Part shown: piece after piece, positions 1-6,870 of the stretch
Layout: every line of letters begins with the position of its first letter
Position numbering within the stretch: position 1 is the stretch's first letter
DNA from: Pseudomonadota bacterium
GTDB lineage: Bacteria; Pseudomonadota; Gammaproteobacteria; Steroidobacterales; Woeseiaceae
DNA length: 9,551 nucleotides
Reading direction: 5' to 3'
Assembly: GCA_022565135.1 (NCBI GenBank)
Contig: JADFKA010000048.1
Location: 1-9,551 of the forward strand
The notes under the pieces: model-generated
Databases searched by the model: none
Seen by the model: the letters and a program-made list of their open reading frames with translations, nothing else
Told to the model about the DNA's origin: nothing
Made by a program: the position numbers and the translations under genes

Positions 1-342
1 CTGGGTGGCGACAACGGGCTACGTGGCTATCCGCTCCGTTATCAAGGTGGCGACAAGAGCGTATTGATAACTCTCGAACAGCGCCTGTTCACTGATTGGT
101 ATCCATTCCGATTATTTCGGTTTGGCGGGGCCGCCTTCTTCGATGCTGGACGAACATGGGGCCAGTCCCCTTCGGGCGGCGAGAATCTAGGCTGGTTGCG
201 AGACGTCGGGCTCGGACTCCGAATCGGCAACAGTCGCTCAAGTATCGGCCGAATTCTGCATATTGACCTGGCCTATCCACTGGATGGCAACGGCGATATC
301 AGCACCGTGCAGCTACTTATCGAGGCCAAGAGGAGCTTCTAG
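1..342 (+). CDS. BamA/TamA-like outer-membrane barrel protein, C-terminal part
   Basis: Only the last 113 codons are in the window; the frame is open from base 1 and stops with TAG at 340-342. The visible part looks like the final strands of a D15/Omp85-type surface antigen barrel. It begins with a GGDNGLRGYPLRY stretch, which resembles the conserved G-x-RGY loop of BamA/TamA/FhaC barrels. This is followed by alternating hydrophobic/polar beta strands, a GGAAFFDAGRTWG segment (the usual F-x-D-x-G-x-x-W strand near the end), and a final strand that ends in Phe, the C-terminal residue recognised by the Bam machinery. Proteins of this family insert or translocate proteins or lipids at the outer membrane. 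The N-terminal domains (POTRA repeats or otherwise) are not visible, so the exact subfamily cannot be stated. The next gene begins 3 bases after the stop codon, suggesting co-transcription. Confidence 0.85.
   Translation: MGGDNGLRGYPLRYQGGDKSVLITLEQRLFTDWYPFRLFRFGGAAFFDAGRTWGQSPSGGENLGWLRDVGLGLRIGNSRSSIGRILHIDLAYPLDGNGDISTVQLLIEAKRSF
331..335 (+). promoter_or_regulatory. Ribosome binding site for the GtrA-like gene (upstream start)
   Basis: AGGAG lies inside the end of the barrel gene, 10 bases before the ATG at 346. A second AGGAG at 411-415 lies 5 bases before an in-frame ATG at 421, so two starts are possible for this gene. Confidence 0.5.
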
Positions 343-345
343 GCA

Positions 346-819
346 ATGAACCGGGATTTTTTCAAACTACCGTCCAACAAGGTGATCGTCATAGATTCGG
401 GCGCTATCCGAGGAGAAATGATGCAAGCCGTTGAATCGCTTTTTCCTGGCCCAAGACCGCTGCAGGCGCTGGCGTATGCGGGTGCTGGATTGATCGGCAC
501 ATCCGTCCATTGGGCAACGTTGATGGCGCTTTTGCAATCCGGTCTGAGCCACCTGGTCGTGGCGTCCACGATTGGTGCTGTCATCGGCGGGCTGATCAAT
601 TACGTGTTAGCGCACCGGCGGGTATTCAATAGTCGGGTTCCACATCAGGTCGCTCTGCCGAAATTCACGCTGGTTGCGTTGATCGGGATCTGCGTCAATG
701 CCGCTGTCCTGATGATCAGTGCGCCATCGATCGGTGCCGTTGGCGCGCAGATTGTCGCAAGCATGATCGTGCTGCTTGGCGGCTTTTCACTCAATCGAGG
801 TTGGAGTTTCCGTGACTAG
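346..819 (+). CDS. GtrA-like membrane protein (putative polyprenyl-phosphate-sugar flippase)
   Basis: This 157-residue integral membrane protein has four predicted helices at about residues 37-63, 67-90, 106-126 and 129-149. It ends in F-S-L-N-R-G-W-S-F, the typical GtrA/PF04138 ending (N-x-x-W-x-F). The second helix ends in N-Y-x-x-x-x-R-R-x-F, also typical. GtrA proteins are proposed to flip undecaprenyl-phosphate-linked sugar across the inner membrane for O-antigen, teichoic acid or protein glycosylation. The start is ambiguous. ATG 346 has AGGAG 10 bases upstream and sits 3 bases after the barrel gene. ATG 421 has AGGAG 5 bases upstream and gives a 132-residue protein closer to the usual family length; the extra 25 residues are not recognisable as part of the domain. 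The end overlaps the glycosyltransferase start, and a GtrA next to a GtrB-like gene is the classical arrangement. Family assignment is firm; substrate is unknown. Confidence 0.88.
   Translation: MNRDFFKLPSNKVIVIDSGAIRGEMMQAVESLFPGPRPLQALAYAGAGLIGTSVHWATLMALLQSGLSHLVVASTIGAVIGGLINYVLAHRRVFNSRVPHQVALPKFTLVALIGICVNAAVLMISAPSIGAVGAQIVASMIVLLGGFSLNRGWSFRD
803..806 (+). promoter_or_regulatory. Ribosome binding site selecting GTG start of the glycosyltransferase
   Basis: GGAG lies 5 bases before the GTG at 812-814, inside the end of the GtrA-like gene. It supports GTG 812 over the earlier in-frame TTG at 776, which would add 12 residues with no family similarity visible. Confidence 0.6.
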
Positions 820-1840
820 TCATTTCATCAATTCCAAATTATCGGCCGATGCCGCAAGCCACCCGACGTTGTCGGTGATAGTGCCTGTACTCAATGAGTC
901 AGAAGGCTTGATTGAATTTCACAGGCGACTAAGCGGTGCTCTGGAATCACTAGCCCTTGATGTTGAAATACTGTTCGTCAATGACGGCAGTTCCGATGAC
1001 AGCATCGACGTTATTAAAATGCTCCAACATAAAGATTGCCGCATCGGTGTCATTGATTTGAGTCGTCGCTTCGGCAAAGAACTGGCCGTGAGTGCAGGGA
1101 TCGACCACGCCCGCGGCGATGCAGTGGTGTTGATTGATGCCGATCTGCAGGATCCCCCCGAGTGTATCGTCGAGATGGTGTCGGCCTGGCGGCAAGGGTT
1201 TGATGTCGTGGCGATGCAACGCGCTGACCGCTCAGTCGACACCTTGTTTAAAAGAGTCAGCGCTAGCGTCTTCTACCGCCTGCTGAGCTGGCTAAGTCCG
1301 GTGAATATTCCGCCCGGCGTGGGCGATTTTCGCCTGCTGAGTCGGCGCGCGGTCGATGCCCTCAAGCAACTACGCGAGCGTAACCGGTATATGAAGGGTC
1401 TGTATGCGTGGGTCGGATTTAATTACATCGAATTGCCGTACCGGCGTGAGGCACGGCACGTCGGAGACTCCAAGTGGCCCATCGGCAAGTTGCTTGGTTT
1501 AGCAGTCGATGGCATCACGTCATTTAGTATCGCGCCATTGCGCCTGGCCACCTACATCGGACTGATCACAGCACTCGGCGCGTTCGTATACGGCCTTGTC
1601 ATTGTCGTCAAAACCATGGTCTATGGTGACCCGGTCGCAGGTTTTCCAGCGCTAATGGTAACCATAACGTTTCTCGGCAGCGTGCAACTTCTCGCCATCG
1701 GTGTGCTCGGCGAGTATCTCGGCCGAATGTTTTTAGAAACCAAGCGCCGACCGATGTATCTGGTTCGCTCGACGAATCTGCCGAAGTTGCCGTTGCCTGT
1801 GCAAGCATCAACATCCGCGATGGCCGCCATTCACGCATGA
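812..1840 (+). CDS. GtrB/DPM1-like family 2 glycosyltransferase (polyprenyl-phosphate sugar synthase)
   Basis: With the GTG start this is 342 residues, the normal size for bacterial GtrB/ArnC-like enzymes. The GT-A domain shows S-V-I-V-P-V-L-N-E at 21-29, V-N-D-G-S at 56-60 (nucleotide binding), and D-A-D-L-Q-D-P-P-E at 109-117 containing the metal-binding DxD. It continues with G-D-F-R-L at 171-175 and the R-x-x-G-x-S-K-W type signature near 214-222. Two membrane helices follow (about 243-267 and 279-303), then L-G-E-Y-L-G-R, as in GtrB and ArnC. The family transfers a sugar from a nucleotide donor to polyprenyl phosphate on the cytoplasmic face. The GTG overlaps the last 8 bases of the GtrA-like gene, and the stop overlaps the next gene in ATGA, pointing to translational coupling. 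The sugar cannot be told from the sequence: glucose, GlcNAc, mannose and others are used in the family. Confidence 0.93.
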   Translation: MTSHFINSKLSADAASHPTLSVIVPVLNESEGLIEFHRRLSGALESLALDVEILFVNDGSSDDSIDVIKMLQHKDCRIGVIDLSRRFGKELAVSAGIDHARGDAVVLIDADLQDPPECIVEMVSAWRQGFDVVAMQRADRSVDTLFKRVSASVFYRLLSWLSPVNIPPGVGDFRLLSRRAVDALKQLRERNRYMKGLYAWVGFNYIELPYRREARHVGDSKWPIGKLLGLAVDGITSFSIAPLRLATYIGLITALGAFVYGLVIVVKTMVYGDPVAGFPALMVTITFLGSVQLLAIGVLGEYLGRMFLETKRRPMYLVRSTNLPKLPLPVQASTSAMAAIHA

Positions 1841-3357
1841 GCCGCCTGGCACGGACTTGCATCGCCATCCTGCTGGTGGCTACCGCGATTCGCCTGGCCA
1901 CGCTCGGTGCGTATCCGCTCGCTGACACTACTGAGGCGCGCTACAGCGAGATCGCGCGCTTGATGCTGGTCAGCGGAGATTGGATTACGCCACAAATAGA
2001 AGTCGACGTGCCGTTCTGGGCCAAGCCGCCGTTGTCGACCTGGCTCACGGCTGCATCCTTCAAGGCATTCGGCGTATCCGAATTTTCAGCCCGCTTGCCC
2101 GTTTTTCTGCTGTTACTCGGATGTGTGTGGGTCATCGTCAGTTTTGGCAAGACCACTCATGATCTGACAACGGGTCTGGCTGCCGGGGCAATCATTCTGA
2201 CTTCGGGCCTCGGATTTGTGAGCGCTGGTGCCGTAATGACTGACCCGGTCCTGCTCCTCTGCACAACGTTTGTCATGGTGGCGTTTTGGCGTGCGGTCAT
2301 CGGTCGGCAAACCCAATGGGGTTATGTCTTTTTTGTCGCATTGGCGCTCGGCTTGCTCGCCAAAGGCCCGGTAGCATGGGTACTCAGCCTCGTGCCGATC
2401 GTAGCGTGGGTACTGTGGCGACGCCAGTGGAGAGCAGTGCGCCGACAACTACCATGGGGCCTGGGCCTGGCCCTGATTGTAGTCATCGCCGTGCCCTGGT
2501 ACCTCGCAGCCGAAATGAAAACACCAGGGTTTTTGAATTACTTTCTTGTTGGGGAGCACTGGCTGCGATTCGTGGACAGTGGCTGGACAGGCGACCTCTA
2601 TGGCACTGCGCATGCCGAACCCAAGGGTATGATCTGGCCATTCTGGCTAGGCAGTGTTTTCCCCTGGTCTCTAGTTGCGTTGCTGGTCTTCATACGATGG
2701 CGGCGAGACGAATCGCGGCCCGCACTTTCGGACTGGCATCGATATCTTGTTTTATGGGCGGTGACACCCATGGTGTTCTTTTCATTTGCGGGGAACATCC
2801 TGCCTGCTTACGTGCTGCCGGGCGTGCCGGCGTTTGCCCTGCTCCTGGCAAGGCCACTCGTCGTGCGAAATAGCTCGCTTCTGCACGTTGCCTGGATCAT
2901 TCCAATTCTCTTCGTGGTTCTGGGACCGCTCGTAATTTACGAGCGCCTGGCGGACAGATCACAGCATGACCTGATCCAATATGTTCAAAACAGGACCGAT
3001 GTGGAGCGGTTGGTCTATCTATACAAGCCGCCGTATTCCGCGAATTTCTATTCGGCTGGAAACGTTGCTATTGCGGCATCGCCTGAAGAGCTGGATCGCT
3101 TACTGGATAGACCCGGGCGAGACTACGTCGTCGTGAAAAAAAGCCGCAAGAATGACCTTCCCAGGTTGTTACAGGAACGGCTTGACGTCGTTAGAGGATA
3201 CTCGCGGTTTCTGCTGATGGTGCAGTCGGTTGCGGACAACGAACGGTTGACCGCGTCTGGGGCGGTGTCCGGCTGCCTTGGCTATGACGAGCCGTTGCCG
3301 CAAAACTGTGAATCAGGTCACACAGATGACCATGATTCACACAATGTTCAACGATAA
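1837..3357 (+). CDS. ArnT/PMT-like GT-C glycosyltransferase, integral membrane
   Basis: This 506-residue polytopic membrane protein has about ten or more hydrophobic helices across residues 5-365 and a soluble C-terminal part. The first periplasmic loop holds A-D-T-T-E-A-R-Y at 29-36, followed by S-G-D-W and P-F-W-A-K-P-P-L at 59-66. These are the signature of ArnT and PMT-type enzymes (PF02366/PF13231 group), in which the loop acid is catalytic. M-T-D-P at 134-137, L-L-A-K-G-P at 173-178 and G-E-H-W-L-R-F at 239-245 are also ArnT-like. Such enzymes take a sugar from a polyprenyl-phosphate carrier and attach it to an acceptor (lipid A, polysaccharide or protein) on the periplasmic side. The ATG sits in an ATGA overlap with the GtrB-like gene and has no strong ribosome site of its own, so it is probably translated by coupling. 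It is the best candidate for the substrate-specific third partner of the cassette. The acceptor is unknown, and it should not be called arnT without an aminoarabinose pathway. Confidence 0.9.
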   Translation: MSRLARTCIAILLVATAIRLATLGAYPLADTTEARYSEIARLMLVSGDWITPQIEVDVPFWAKPPLSTWLTAASFKAFGVSEFSARLPVFLLLLGCVWVIVSFGKTTHDLTTGLAAGAIILTSGLGFVSAGAVMTDPVLLLCTTFVMVAFWRAVIGRQTQWGYVFFVALALGLLAKGPVAWVLSLVPIVAWVLWRRQWRAVRRQLPWGLGLALIVVIAVPWYLAAEMKTPGFLNYFLVGEHWLRFVDSGWTGDLYGTAHAEPKGMIWPFWLGSVFPWSLVALLVFIRWRRDESRPALSDWHRYLVLWAVTPMVFFSFAGNILPAYVLPGVPAFALLLARPLVVRNSSLLHVAWIIPILFVVLGPLVIYERLADRSQHDLIQYVQNRTDVERLVYLYKPPYSANFYSAGNVAIAASPEELDRLLDRPGRDYVVVKKSRKNDLPRLLQERLDVVRGYSRFLLMVQSVADNERLTASGAVSGCLGYDEPLPQNCESGHTDDHDSHNVQR

Positions 3358-3407
3358 GATACTCGCTGATGGATTAAACGGTTGGGCACTGGGTGTCCGT
3401 CATGTCT

Positions 3408-3412
3408 GGAGG
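3408..3412 (+). promoter_or_regulatory. Strong ribosome binding site of the YLDPGTGS small protein
   Basis: GGAGG is 5 bases before the ATG at 3418. It decides this start over the upstream in-frame TTG at 3382, whose 12 extra residues would disrupt the signal peptide. Confidence 0.7.
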
Positions 3413-3417
3413 CGAAA

Positions 3418-3690
3418 ATGGCTCACACGAACGGAACTCGCACCGCACAGGTAATCACAGTCGGGGTTGCGTGCTTTGCTTACGCCTCACCGAGTTACGC
3501 TTATCTCGACCCGGGTACCGGTAGCATCATCTTGCAAAGTGCGCTTGCCGGGATCGCCGTTGCGATGGGTCTGCTACGGCTCTACTGGTACCGGTTCAAG
3601 GCATTCATCTCGACCCTGGCTGAAGATTCTCGCGACGAGGCGGGCGAGGCGGAACAGGCTCAGGACTCCCATGCGCACAACGACTTGTAA
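3418..3690 (+). CDS. Small membrane/exported protein with YLDPGTGS motif, function unknown
   Basis: From ATG 3418 the protein is 90 residues. Residues 1-28 look like a Sec signal peptide ending in P-S-Y-A, with cleavage likely just before Y-L-D-P-G-T-G-S at 29-36. A hydrophobic segment at about 37-57 would be a membrane helix. It is followed by a short basic/aromatic patch (R-L-Y-W-Y-R-F-K, 54-61) and an acidic, Glu/Asp/Gln-rich tail. From memory, small proteins with a Y-L-D-P-G-T-G-S-x-x-L-Q sequence right after a signal peptide occur widely as hypothetical proteins near surface polysaccharide genes; no function is established that I know of. The stop TAA is directly abutted by the methyltransferase start, so the two are almost certainly co-translated. 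It is too small and lacks residues for an obvious enzyme; an accessory or scaffold role at the inner membrane is a guess. Confidence 0.85.
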   Translation: MAHTNGTRTAQVITVGVACFAYASPSYAYLDPGTGSIILQSALAGIAVAMGLLRLYWYRFKAFISTLAEDSRDEAGEAEQAQDSHAHNDL

Positions 3691-5085
3691 ATGACACAAG
3701 TATCCACCGAACCGGGTTCTTTTCGGGATCGCAGGGGCCGAATTTATACTGTAGGTGAACGTATTTTTCGGACGGTTATGCCCATGGCCGTTGACGATTT
3801 CAATTTCGTTCGATCATCCGGCCTTATCGATCAGCTTGTCACGAAAGGCGACCTTGTCGCCGAGACGGTCGTCGCCAAAAAGGTCCTGGGAGAACAGGGT
3901 GATGATGCCAGCATCGTTCTTGAGCATCCAAGGCTTCCTTTCATCTCTTATCCCTATGAATGGTCTTTCCCCGCGCTCAAAGAAGCTGCATTGCTGCATC
4001 TGGATGTGCAACAAGCGGCCTTGAAGAAAAATGTCACGTTGACAGATGCTACTGCGTATAACGTGCAGTTCATCGGTGCCAGACCGATCTTCATCGACAG
4101 CCTGTCATTCTGCCAATACACGGACGGCGAGTACTGGGTGGGTCACCGACAGTTCTGCGAGCAATTTATCAACCCGCTCCTGTTGCGATCCTCAGCGGGT
4201 ATCGCGCACAACGCCTGGTATCGCGGTGCGCTGGAAGGTATTACGGCCGAGGACCTAAGCAAGGTACTGCCGTGGCGCAGTCGGCTGTCCTGGAACATTT
4301 TAACGAACGTTTATCTTCAGGCTCGCCTGCAAAAGTCATCCTTCGTCTCTGGGCATGCCATCGAGAAGGCCAAAGCGAAGCGGTTGCCGCGCATTGGCTT
4401 TGAGCAAATACTGCATGGTCTTCGGCGTTGGATTTCAAAATTGGAGCCGAAGGCAGACGACAAGTCGGTTTGGCAGGACTATGCACAGGACAACAGTTAC
4501 GCGGAAGAGGAAGCATCGAACAAGAAGAAATTTGTTGCGGAATTCGTCAACAGCGTGCAGCCGGCGCTGCTTCTGGATGTCGGTTGTAACACGGGCGATT
4601 ACTCGGCGTTGGCGCTCGCCAATGGTGCCAAACTCGCGATCGGCTTCGACTTTGATCACGGAGCCCTAGACTATGCGTACCGGCGGGCGGTAAGAGAGTC
4701 CCTGAATTTCCTTCCGCTGCATCTGGATGCGGCAAACCCCAGCCCCAGTCAGGGTTGGCTGCAGTCGGAACGGCGGGGATTGCAGGAGCGTGCGCACGGT
4801 GATGCAGTTCTTGCCCTGGCGCTAATTCACCACCTGGCCATCGCAAAAAACATTCCGCTGGATCAGTTGATCGAATGGTTAGTTGGCATGGCGCGCCATG
4901 GGGTGATCGAGTTCGTGCCGAAGTCCGATCCGATGGTGCAGCGGTTGTTGCAGATGCGTGATGATCTGTTTGACGACTATGATGCGTCAAACTTTGAGAA
5001 CGTGCTGTCGGCCCACACGAGAATCGTGAAGTCCGCACAGATTTCGACTAGCGGGCGAACACTGTACTGGTTCGATCGAAGCTGA
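3691..5085 (+). CDS. Two-domain protein with C-terminal class I SAM methyltransferase
   Basis: The protein has 464 residues. The C-terminal half (from about 275) is a Rossmann-type methyltransferase: motif I is L-L-L-D-V-G-C-N-T-G-D-Y at 293-304, the acidic residue at the end of the second strand is D320 in G-F-D-F-D, and a motif-IV-like strand is D-A-V-L-A-L-A-L-I-H-H at 371-381. A conserved-looking E-F-V-P-K-x-D-P-M-V tail at about 407-416 recalls a group often labelled NoeA-like, though I cannot confirm this. The N-terminal half (1-250) is not a known methyltransferase extension. It carries T-D-A-T-A-Y-N-V-Q-F (118-127) and F-I-D (134-136), spaced like the catalytic D-x4-N and metal-binding Asp of kinase/APH folds (see findings). 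No transmembrane segment is seen, so it is probably cytoplasmic. The ATG directly follows the TAA of the small protein, with no separate ribosome site. The substrate is unknown; context suggests a glycan or its precursor. Confidence 0.88.
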   Translation: MTQVSTEPGSFRDRRGRIYTVGERIFRTVMPMAVDDFNFVRSSGLIDQLVTKGDLVAETVVAKKVLGEQGDDASIVLEHPRLPFISYPYEWSFPALKEAALLHLDVQQAALKKNVTLTDATAYNVQFIGARPIFIDSLSFCQYTDGEYWVGHRQFCEQFINPLLLRSSAGIAHNAWYRGALEGITAEDLSKVLPWRSRLSWNILTNVYLQARLQKSSFVSGHAIEKAKAKRLPRIGFEQILHGLRRWISKLEPKADDKSVWQDYAQDNSYAEEEASNKKKFVAEFVNSVQPALLLDVGCNTGDYSALALANGAKLAIGFDFDHGALDYAYRRAVRESLNFLPLHLDAANPSPSQGWLQSERRGLQERAHGDAVLALALIHHLAIAKNIPLDQLIEWLVGMARHGVIEFVPKSDPMVQRLLQMRDDLFDDYDASNFENVLSAHTRIVKSAQISTSGRTLYWFDRS

Positions 5086-5086
5086 T

Positions 5087-6841
5087 ATGTCACCACCATT
5101 CAATAGAATCATGCAGTCAGCAGCGATTGGCGCGATTCCGACGCTTACGCTGTGTTGCTTTGTGACGCTATCTATTTATGCGGGTAATGTTGACGAGTTT
5201 TCTGCATCGTTTGTTGAATTATTGCGCGTGTACCTGCCGTTTATGGTGTTATTGATCAGTGCGTTCGGTCTGCTGGGCGCCGTCATGACTAGGACCGGTC
5301 TCAGCCGCTTCCTGGCCCTTATATCGGCGCTTGCTGTGCTCCTCTGGCTGCAGGGCAACATACTCGTCTGGGATTACGGTGTGCTGGACGGTCGGGAAAT
5401 CGAATGGCTGTCAGGCTCGTGGCGGGGCGTATTGGACCTCACGATATGGACATCCGTATTACTACTTGCATGGAACGGCCATAAGCGCTTCGGCAATACA
5501 CTCGTCTACACGGCTATTGCGACGCTCGCTTTTCAATCGATCGGTACAGTGGCGACGCTGAGCAGCGACGCAAGCCAGATCTTCACACGATCCAGTAACG
5601 CGTCGAGCAGGGCGGGATTTGATGCCATGACCAGGTTCTCGCGTAACAAAAACGTCGTTCACATCGTCATGGACGGTTTTCAGTCAGACATCTTTGCCGA
5701 GATCGTCGAGGGCAGTGCCCGAATACGGCAGGACTTGCAAGGTTTCACGGTTTTTCAAAACAATCTGGGTGCTTATCCTTACACGCAATTGTCGTTGCCT
5801 GCTTTGGTGAGCGGCAAGTTATACCGCAATCATATACCGGTCGATGCTTTCATCAGCGAGACATTGCAAGGTCATACAATTCTCAGTGCGGTCTATGACG
5901 CCGGCTTTGAAGTCGATATCGCTGCACCAGTTGGGCTCAAAAATATATACAGCCAGGCGCAACATACGCATGCGTACGGAATTACGGACAGCGATCACGT
6001 AACTCGGTTGGACTACATCAAGAATGATTCCGCGAAGCTGATGGATCTGGCGCTGTTTCGTGTTGTACCGCATTTCGCCAAAGCACTTGTGTATCGCGAC
6101 GAGCTTTGGGTGTTCCAGGCGAAGGTACGTGCCGAGGCGTATCTGCAGATGCAGTACTTCTCGGATCTCGCGTTCCTGGGACAACTGGCCGAACGTATGT
6201 CGGTCGATCGAGACGCACCCGTCTACAAAATGATTCACGTAATGCTCAGTCATCGACCGACGGTCGGCAATGAGCGTTGTGAATACGATGGCAAGAGAGC
6301 CGCGAACAGAGAGACAGTGACTACGCAGGCGCGCTGTGGTCTGTTGCAAGTGCTCAAAGTTTTGCAGCGCATGCGGGAATTGGGAATTTATGACGACAGT
6401 CTCATCGTCTTGATGGCCGATCATGGAGCATGGGTACCAGTCGAGCAGCTGCACGAATCCGGTAGGGAAGCTAGTGGCAGCGAACCAGGCGTGGCCTCCA
6501 TGACGGTTGCCATGGCTATTCCGGTTCTCGCGATTAAGCCTCCAGGATCCACCGACGATTACAATGTATCGGACGCGCCAACGTCCATCATCGATGTTCC
6601 GGCGACCATCGCCGATATCCTGGACATAGATGTACAGTTCGACGGGATGTCAGTGTTTTCTATAGATCCGAGTGCGCCGCGACAGCGTCGCCACTTTGTC
6701 TATGGCTATGGAATCAACCCGAAATCCGAGGGATTCCTGTTTCCGATGCAGGAATTCGTCGTAGACGGCAGCCCGTTTGATGCGCGTAACTGGCATCGCG
6801 GTGAGCGATACCTGCCACAAGGCGCCGATCGCCGCGAATAA
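5087..6841 (+). CDS. Membrane-anchored alkaline-phosphatase-superfamily enzyme (sulfatase/phosphoglycerol transferase-like)
   Basis: This 584-residue protein has about five N-terminal membrane helices (roughly 11-32, 43-67, 73-94, 116-131, 137-157) followed by a large periplasmic domain. The domain has the superfamily metal and catalytic landmarks: V-M-D-G-F with D196, P-Y-T-Q-L-S-L-P around T233, L-S-H-R-P with H389, and M-A-D-H-G with D445-H446. Two cysteines (C398 and C417) could form a disulfide. T233 rather than the Cys/Ser of true sulfatases sits at the likely nucleophile position, as in LtaS- and EptA-type phosphotransferases. The helices-plus-domain plan also fits those families. The enzyme may therefore transfer a phospho-alcohol group (phosphoglycerol or phosphoethanolamine) to a glycan, or cleave one, in the periplasm; the reaction is inferred. 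The ATG is 1 base after the methyltransferase stop; an in-frame ATG at 5111 is an alternative start. It is the last plus-strand gene of the compact string. Confidence 0.86.
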   Translation: MSPPFNRIMQSAAIGAIPTLTLCCFVTLSIYAGNVDEFSASFVELLRVYLPFMVLLISAFGLLGAVMTRTGLSRFLALISALAVLLWLQGNILVWDYGVLDGREIEWLSGSWRGVLDLTIWTSVLLLAWNGHKRFGNTLVYTAIATLAFQSIGTVATLSSDASQIFTRSSNASSRAGFDAMTRFSRNKNVVHIVMDGFQSDIFAEIVEGSARIRQDLQGFTVFQNNLGAYPYTQLSLPALVSGKLYRNHIPVDAFISETLQGHTILSAVYDAGFEVDIAAPVGLKNIYSQAQHTHAYGITDSDHVTRLDYIKNDSAKLMDLALFRVVPHFAKALVYRDELWVFQAKVRAEAYLQMQYFSDLAFLGQLAERMSVDRDAPVYKMIHVMLSHRPTVGNERCEYDGKRAANRETVTTQARCGLLQVLKVLQRMRELGIYDDSLIVLMADHGAWVPVEQLHESGREASGSEPGVASMTVAMAIPVLAIKPPGSTDDYNVSDAPTSIIDVPATIADILDIDVQFDGMSVFSIDPSAPRQRRHFVYGYGINPKSEGFLFPMQEFVVDGSPFDARNWHRGERYLPQGADRRE

Positions 6842-6861
6842 GCAAAATGTGTGTATGCGCT

Positions 6862-6870
6862 TGATATCAT
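6862..6870 (+). promoter_or_regulatory. Candidate extended -10 promoter for the serine hydrolase
   Basis: TGATATCAT matches the TGnTATAAT extended -10 pattern with one mismatch, in the only non-coding gap (6842-6899) before the serine hydrolase gene. No good -35 box is visible at the normal distance, as is common for extended -10 promoters. Transcription would begin near 6877, about 23 bases before the ATG. It suggests the hydrolase can be expressed separately from the upstream gene string. Confidence 0.3.

Noticed and set aside
776..811. TTG at 776 as start of the GtrB-like gene
   Set aside because: GTG at 812 has a GGAG 5 bases upstream and gives the usual distance to the first GT motif; the TTG would add 12 non-conserved residues.
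346..1840. Phage serotype-conversion (gtr) island
   Set aside because: No integrase, att-like repeats, tRNA or phage genes are visible, and the third gene is ArnT/PMT-like; a resident cassette is more likely.
2286..2873. A 195-codon plus-strand frame within the GT-C gene
   Set aside because: Same-strand alternative frame with no membrane pattern; the GT-C frame accounts for the region with many helices and family motifs.
4547..5038. A 163-codon minus-strand frame inside the methyltransferase gene
   Set aside because: Composition rich in Pro, Arg, Ser, Thr and His, typical of antisense translation, and it lies opposite the methyltransferase motifs.
5819..6454. A 211-codon open frame on the minus strand inside the phosphatase-superfamily gene
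   Set aside because: The plus-strand frame has clear catalytic motifs and membrane helices; the minus frame has no recognisable motif or ribosome site and is a shadow.
6818..6842. GGCG/CGCC hairpin as a terminator at the end of the plus-strand gene string
   Set aside because: Four base pairs only, inside the coding end, and no T-run follows.
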